Below are positions 31,758-35,602 of a stretch of 35,602 nt of DNA, in pieces. The translations under genes and the position numbers were made by a program. This DNA is from an uncultured Sulfitobacter sp. GTDB taxonomy: Bacteria; Pseudomonadota; Alphaproteobacteria; Rhodobacterales; Rhodobacteraceae. The stretch covers positions 1-35,602 of the forward strand of contig CALFWM010000089.1 in the NCBI GenBank assembly GCA_937928635.1, given 5' to 3'. Positions within the stretch are counted from its first letter, which is position 1. Every line of letters begins with the position of its first letter. The notes below the pieces were generated by a model. The model searched no databases. It saw nothing but the letters and a program-made list of their open reading frames with translations, and was not told where the DNA came from.

Positions 31758-31796
31758 CCCCGGGAAGAGTTAAGGCCAGAAAGAGGAAAAGAGATC

Positions 31797-33731
31797 ATGT
31801 TTGACACGATCCTGATCGCGAACCGGGGGGAGATTGCCTGTCGGGTGATTGAGACGGCGCAGTCCATGGGCGTGCGCTGCGTTGCTGTTTATTCAGATGC
31901 GGATGCGGCGGCCAAACATGTGCAAATGGCAGATGCCGCGGTGCATATCGGTGGCTCGGCCCCGGCGGAGAGCTATCTGCGCGGGGATGCGATCATTCAG
32001 GCGGCGCGTGAGACAGGTGCGCAGGGCATTCACCCCGGCTATGGTTTTTTGTCCGAGAACCCTGATTTTGTCGATGCGGTTGCGGCGGCCGGGTTGACCT
32101 TTATCGGGCCATCGGCCGAGGCCATTCGGGCGATGGGGCTGAAAGATGCGGCCAAGGCGCTGATGGTGGAGGCGGGCGTGCCTGTGGTGCCAGGATATCA
32201 CGGCGCGGATCAGGATGATGCGCTGTTGGCCAAAGAGGCGGAGAAAATCGGCTATCCCGTGCTGATCAAGGCGGTGGCCGGGGGCGGCGGTAAGGGGATG
32301 CGTCTGGTAGAGGACGCAAATGGCTTTCAGGCGGGGTTGGAATCAGCGCGATCAGAGGCCAGGACCGCATTTGGCAACGCGGATGTTCTGGTTGAGAAAT
32401 TTATCACCCAACCCCGTCACATTGAGGTGCAGGTCTTTGGGGATGGCACAAAGGTAGTGCATCTGTTCGAGCGCGACTGCTCACTTCAGCGGCGTCATCA
32501 AAAGGTGATTGAGGAAGCCCCCGCACCGGGCATGACACCCCAGATGCGCGCGGCCATGGGGGCCGCAGCGGTGCGCGCGGCAGAGGCGATTGGGTATGCG
32601 GGTGCAGGCACGGTTGAGTTTATTGTGGATGGCTCACGCGGGCTGTCATCCGATGGGTTCTTTTTCATGGAAATGAACACGCGGTTGCAGGTGGAACATC
32701 CTGTTACCGAGGCGATTACGGGTGTTGATCTGGTCGAATGGCAATTGCGGGTTGCTGCGGGAGAGCCTTTGCCCGCAGCGCAGGAGGATCTGTCTATCAC
32801 CGGCCACGCTTTTGAAGCACGGCTTTATGCCGAAGATGTGCCAAAGGGGTTTTTGCCCGCCACAGGAACGCTGACGGATTTGCGGTTTGCACCCGATGCG
32901 CGCGCGGATTCAGGTGTGCGGGCCGGCGATGTGATTTCGCCGTTTTATGATCCGATGATTGCCAAAGTCATCGTGCATGGCGCGACGCGGGACGTGGCCT
33001 TGTCAAAGCTGCGCCGGGCATTGCGGACCTGTCATGTGGGCGGCACGGTGACGAACCTCGCGTTTCTGGGCGCATTGGCGGCACATGAGGGGTTTCGCCG
33101 GGGGGAGGTGGATACCGGCCTGATTGCCCGGGATATTGAGACGCTGACAGAGGTGCCAGCACCCGCACCACGCCATGTGGCTCTGGCCGGCATGGCCGCA
33201 TTGGACCTGTTGGAACCACGCGGGGAAACGGGTTTTACGCTGTGGGAGCCATTGCTGCGGTCGATCACCCTGCGTTTTGGCGGGGAGGAGCATCTGCTGA
33301 AAGTACGCGTGCTGGGGCCAGACCATCAAAAATGGATTCTGGGCGATGCTGAGATTGACGCGGTACGGCGCGGTGCGGATTGGATCATTGGCGGACAGCG
33401 CGCCGCGACGGTTGCCGCCGTGCAGGGCGTGATCACTGTTTTTGATCATTACGGATTGATCTTTGAGGTGGTTGACCCGCTGGAGCGCGCGGCAGGGATG
33501 GCGGGGGATGGTAATCTGGTGGAGGCCCCGATGCCCGGTGCCGTGCGGCTGGTCGCGGCAGAGGTGGGGCAAGTGGTGGCGCAAGGCGACCGGCTTGCCG
33601 TGCTGGAAGCGATGAAGATGGAGCACGCATTGTTGGCGGCGCGCGATGGGGTTGTCGCAGAAGTGCTGGTGGCGGTTGGTGATCAGGTCGAGGCGGGCGC
33701 GGCTCTGGTGCGGCTGGAGGCCGAGGCATGA
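31797..33731 (+). CDS. mccA: Methylcrotonyl-CoA carboxylase alpha (biotin carboxylase/BCCP) subunit
   Basis: 644 aa. Biotin carboxylase domain: MFDTILIANRGEIACRVIETAQSMG at 1-25, IHPGYGFLSENPDF, ATP-grasp KAVAGGGGKGMRLV near 157-170, RDCSLQRRHQKVIEEAP near 226-242, and FMEMNTRLQVEHPVTEAITGVDLVEWQLRVAAGE near 288-321. The C-terminal biotinyl domain has EAMKMEH with the biotinylated Lys at K607. It carboxylates its own biotin with bicarbonate and ATP for the beta subunit. A clear AGAGGAAA ribosome-binding site precedes the ATG. The domain order alone also fits propionyl- or geranyl-CoA carboxylase; the ivd/mccB/mvaB context decides for MCC. The stop overlaps the GST gene by 4 nt. Confidence 0.95.
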   Translation: MFDTILIANRGEIACRVIETAQSMGVRCVAVYSDADAAAKHVQMADAAVHIGGSAPAESYLRGDAIIQAARETGAQGIHPGYGFLSENPDFVDAVAAAGLTFIGPSAEAIRAMGLKDAAKALMVEAGVPVVPGYHGADQDDALLAKEAEKIGYPVLIKAVAGGGGKGMRLVEDANGFQAGLESARSEARTAFGNADVLVEKFITQPRHIEVQVFGDGTKVVHLFERDCSLQRRHQKVIEEAPAPGMTPQMRAAMGAAAVRAAEAIGYAGAGTVEFIVDGSRGLSSDGFFFMEMNTRLQVEHPVTEAITGVDLVEWQLRVAAGEPLPAAQEDLSITGHAFEARLYAEDVPKGFLPATGTLTDLRFAPDARADSGVRAGDVISPFYDPMIAKVIVHGATRDVALSKLRRALRTCHVGGTVTNLAFLGALAAHEGFRRGEVDTGLIARDIETLTEVPAPAPRHVALAGMAALDLLEPRGETGFTLWEPLLRSITLRFGGEEHLLKVRVLGPDHQKWILGDAEIDAVRRGADWIIGGQRAATVAAVQGVITVFDHYGLIFEVVDPLERAAGMAGDGNLVEAPMPGAVRLVAAEVGQVVAQGDRLAVLEAMKMEHALLAARDGVVAEVLVAVGDQVEAGAALVRLEAEA

Positions 33732-34390
33732 TCAAGCTGCATCATTGTCCGCAAACACGCTCCATGCGGTCCCTTTGGCTGTTGCACGAATTGGGCGTTG
33801 AATTTGAGGTGCAAGAGCATCGTTTTGACAAGAGCCTGCGGCACGCCGACTATCTCGACGTCTCCGCAGCGGGGCGTGTGCCCGCGTTGGAGCTGGACGG
33901 TGCCCGCCTGTTTGAAACGGGCGCAATTACCCAGGCGCTGTGTGAGCGATTTTCCCCCGACGGCCTTGGGCGCGGGGTCGGGCATTCAGAGCGGGCGGAG
34001 TGGCTGGTTTGGGTGCATTTTGCCGAAACCATCAGCCAGCACACTGCCGCGTTGACGCAGCAACATGTGGCGCTGCGCGAGGACCACATGCGCAGCCCCA
34101 TTGTGATGAAGCTGGAGACCGCACGGTTGGGCAAGTGTTATGATGCCATTGAGGCACACTTGCGCAAGGTGGGCACAGCGGCCCTGCTGCCCGGCGGGTT
34201 TTCGGCGGCGGATATTTCGGTGGGGCAGGCGGTCTATATGTCGCGCTATTTTACATCGCTTTTGCGCCACCCGCTGGTGTCGGCCTGGTACACGGAGATC
34301 ACCGCGCGGGACGGGTTTCAAAAAGCCTTGCCCGCACCCGGCAGTGGGATTTACACGCAGGATTTTTACCCCGCCTGGGCGATGCCCTGA
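33728..34390 (+). CDS. Glutathione S-transferase family protein
   Basis: 220 aa. The N-terminal thioredoxin-like domain begins MIKLHHCPQTRSMRSLWLLHELGVEFEV, with Ser/Arg at the usual glutathione-activating turn, then VPALELDGARLFETGAITQALCERF near residues 51-75, where the Glu-Thr pair (ETGAI; usually E-S) contacts the gamma-glutamyl group. A helical C-terminal domain follows, with LLPGGFSAADISVGQAVYMSRY near 152-171, the structural N-capping box motif of GSTs. The enzyme likely conjugates or reduces something with glutathione in the cytoplasm. It is coupled to mccA by an ATGA overlap, so it is expressed with the leucine pathway, possibly to detoxify reactive enoyl-CoA-derived electrophiles; that is inference. 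Confidence 0.88.
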   Translation: MIKLHHCPQTRSMRSLWLLHELGVEFEVQEHRFDKSLRHADYLDVSAAGRVPALELDGARLFETGAITQALCERFSPDGLGRGVGHSERAEWLVWVHFAETISQHTAALTQQHVALREDHMRSPIVMKLETARLGKCYDAIEAHLRKVGTAALLPGGFSAADISVGQAVYMSRYFTSLLRHPLVSAWYTEITARDGFQKALPAPGSGIYTQDFYPAWAMP

Positions 34391-34465
34391 GCGGGCGGTT
34401 TGAAAAAGAGCGGCAGATACGGTGAAGCCTGCGGCAGATGACTGGCCGGGCCAATACTTCTGCCC

Positions 34466-34471
34466 TAGGGT
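34466..34471 (+). promoter_or_regulatory. Possible internal -10 box before mvaB
   Basis: TAGGGT resembles the TAGGCT boxes proposed at 1518 and 3909 and lies 30 bp before the mvaB ATG in a 110-bp gap. No good -35 is seen 16-18 bp upstream. A short TGGCC-G-GGCCA palindrome lies at 34443-34453. Confidence 0.25.
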
Positions 34472-34500
34472 GATGTGACGTTTGAATTTGGGGGACTGAC

Positions 34501-35355
34501 ATGAGCCTGGGACCATGCGAAATATTTGAGGTTGGCCCGCGCGATGGGCTTCAAAATGAGGCATCTGCGATTGCGGTTGCCGACAAGGTGGCGCTGATCG
34601 ACACGCTGAGTGGCGCGGGGTTTTCACGTATTGAATGCGCGAGCTTTGTCAGCCCCAAATGGGTGCCGCAGATGGCGGGCTCTGCCGAGGTGATGGCGCG
34701 GATCAACCGCGCAGACGGCGTGCGATACGCCGCGTTGACGCCAAACATGCGCGGTTATAACGACGCGATTGCCGCTGGTGTGGATGAGATCGCCGTGTTT
34801 GGGTCCGCATCGGAGGGGTTTTCGCAAAAGAACATCAACGCCTCCATTGCGGAATCACTGGAGCGGTTTGCGCCCGTTCTGGAGGAGGCGCGCCATATTG
34901 ATTTGCCCGTGCGCGGCTATGTGTCTTGTGTGGTTGAGTGCCCCTATGATGGTGCCGTCGCGCCGGCCGCGGTGGCCGAGGTTGCGGACAGGTTGTTTGC
35001 GATGGGATGTTATGAGATTTCATTGGGCGACACGATTGGGGCGGGCACCCCGGACAGTATTGCAAGAATGCTGCTGGCGGTGCGCGATGTGGTGCCAGCG
35101 GGGCGTTTGGCCGGGCATTATCATGACACCAATGGGCGTGCGATGGACATGATAGATGCCTCGCTGAGCCTTGGGGTGCGGGTGTTTGATGCCGCAGTCG
35201 GGGGCCTTGGGGGCTGTCCCTTTGCGCCGGGGGCAGCGGGCAATGTCGCCACGGAGGCGGTGAACGCGCATCTGAGCGCGCTGGGGTATGAAACCGGGTT
35301 GGATCAGGCCGTGATCGAGAAGGCAGCGGGACTGGCACAGGCGATGCGAGGGTAG
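34501..35355 (+). CDS. mvaB: Hydroxymethylglutaryl-CoA lyase
   Basis: 284 aa TIM-barrel lyase that splits HMG-CoA to acetyl-CoA and acetoacetate, the last step of leucine breakdown. Conserved features are EVGPRDGLQNE at residues 10-20 (catalytic Arg and metal-binding Asp), SFVSPKWVPQMAG near 43-55, FGSASEGFSQKNIN near 100-113, YEISLGDTIGAGTP near 171-184, the metal ligands in LAGHYHDTNGRAM (HxH), and the signature GGLGGCPFAPGAAGNVATE near 235-253 with the active-site Cys. GGGGGA lies 6 nt before the ATG. A 110-bp gap separates it from the GST gene. The next gene begins 2 bp after its stop. Confidence 0.96.
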   Translation: MSLGPCEIFEVGPRDGLQNEASAIAVADKVALIDTLSGAGFSRIECASFVSPKWVPQMAGSAEVMARINRADGVRYAALTPNMRGYNDAIAAGVDEIAVFGSASEGFSQKNINASIAESLERFAPVLEEARHIDLPVRGYVSCVVECPYDGAVAPAAVAEVADRLFAMGCYEISLGDTIGAGTPDSIARMLLAVRDVVPAGRLAGHYHDTNGRAMDMIDASLSLGVRVFDAAVGGLGGCPFAPGAAGNVATEAVNAHLSALGYETGLDQAVIEKAAGLAQAMRG

Positions 35356-35357
35356 GC

Positions 35358-35602
35358 ATGTTTAACACGTTGACGCTGGCGGTGGAAGCGCGCGGGGTTG
35401 CGACATTGACGCTGAACCGGCCAGAAAAACACAACGCCATGTCCGCAGAAATGCTGCAAGAGCTGACCGCCGCCGCCGCACAATTGGGCGCCGATGATGC
35501 CGTGCGGGTTGTGGTGTTGACGGGTGCGGGCAAATCCTTTTGCGCCGGGGGCGATCTGGCCTGGATGGCGGCGCAGCGCGAAATGGACAGCCAGACGCGC
35601 GC
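35358..35602 (+). CDS. liuC: Enoyl-CoA hydratase family protein, probable methylglutaconyl-CoA hydratase (3' end outside window)
   Basis: The first 81 codons are visible before the window ends. The product starts MFNTLTLAVEARGVATLTLNRPEKHNAMSAEM, a crotonase N-terminus, and reaches VLTGAGKSFCAGGDLAWM, the oxyanion-hole CAGGDL block near residues 62-67. In the liu pathway this enzyme hydrates 3-methylglutaconyl-CoA to HMG-CoA, the only step between MCC and HMG-CoA lyase not otherwise encoded here. The assignment rests on position directly after mvaB (2 bp). On sequence alone it could be any crotonase. The catalytic Glu region lies outside the window. Confidence 0.85.
   Translation, partial: MFNTLTLAVEARGVATLTLNRPEKHNAMSAEMLQELTAAAAQLGADDAVRVVVLTGAGKSFCAGGDLAWMAAQREMDSQTR

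Overview
The window is GC-rich, gene-dense DNA that looks chromosomal, from an alphaproteobacterium of the Rhodobacterales, most likely the marine roseobacter group. The reasons are the family make-up (malate synthase G next to a GlcG/HbpS protein, Stf0 sulfotransferase, single-chain 524-aa PntA with PntB, a liu/mcc leucine-degradation operon), -10 boxes of the form TAGGCT, and GC-rich palindromic intergenic repeats. There are about 27 protein genes, two of them interrupted by in-frame stops. No rRNA, tRNA, CRISPR array, phage gene or transposase was seen.

Layout. (1) 1-3.9 kb: the 3' part of malate synthase G (glcB), a GlcG/HbpS-like protein behind a hairpin and a 9-codon mini-ORF, a class I amidotransferase/C26 hydrolase, a Stf0 sulfotransferase and a convergent SDR dehydrogenase. 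(2) 4.2-7.4 kb: pntA-pntB, the proton-translocating transhydrogenase, with a good promoter and a strong intrinsic terminator. (3) 7.4-19.3 kb: a peptide or acylated amino acid scavenging module. The binding protein and two permeases read leftward. A fused two-domain ATPase reads rightward, followed by an ArgE-like deacylase, a DadA-like FAD oxidoreductase and two tandem M20D amidohydrolases. A small secreted four-cysteine protein of unknown function lies inside the module. (4) 19.3-26.7 kb, mostly minus strand: a degenerate WaaA/KdtA-like glycosyltransferase with an in-frame TGA behind moaA, a divergent lipoprotein, then glmU-glmS-(FMN-binding protein)-alkD-like packed with 1-8 nt overlaps or a 2 nt gap. 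The alkD-like gene carries an in-frame TAA. (5) 26.8-28.7 kb: gph overlapping a DegT-family aminotransferase. (6) 28.8 kb to the end: a leucine/isovalerate catabolic operon, ivd-mccB-mccA-GST-mvaB-liuC, behind a promoter with a 20-bp near-palindrome. The last gene runs off the window.

The least ordinary signal is a family of short palindromes confined to region 3. Eight copies form four inverted pairs with the tag TTAC pointing inward (7418-7578, 9615-9669, 15209-15419, 17968-18028), and one copy stands alone at 19222. Three copies begin exactly at a stop codon, one pair sits between the binding-protein and permease genes, and the two longest pairs share an internal 24-nt core that matches at 23 positions in opposite orientation. 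They resemble REP/BIME elements. The other observations worth checking are the two in-frame stops.
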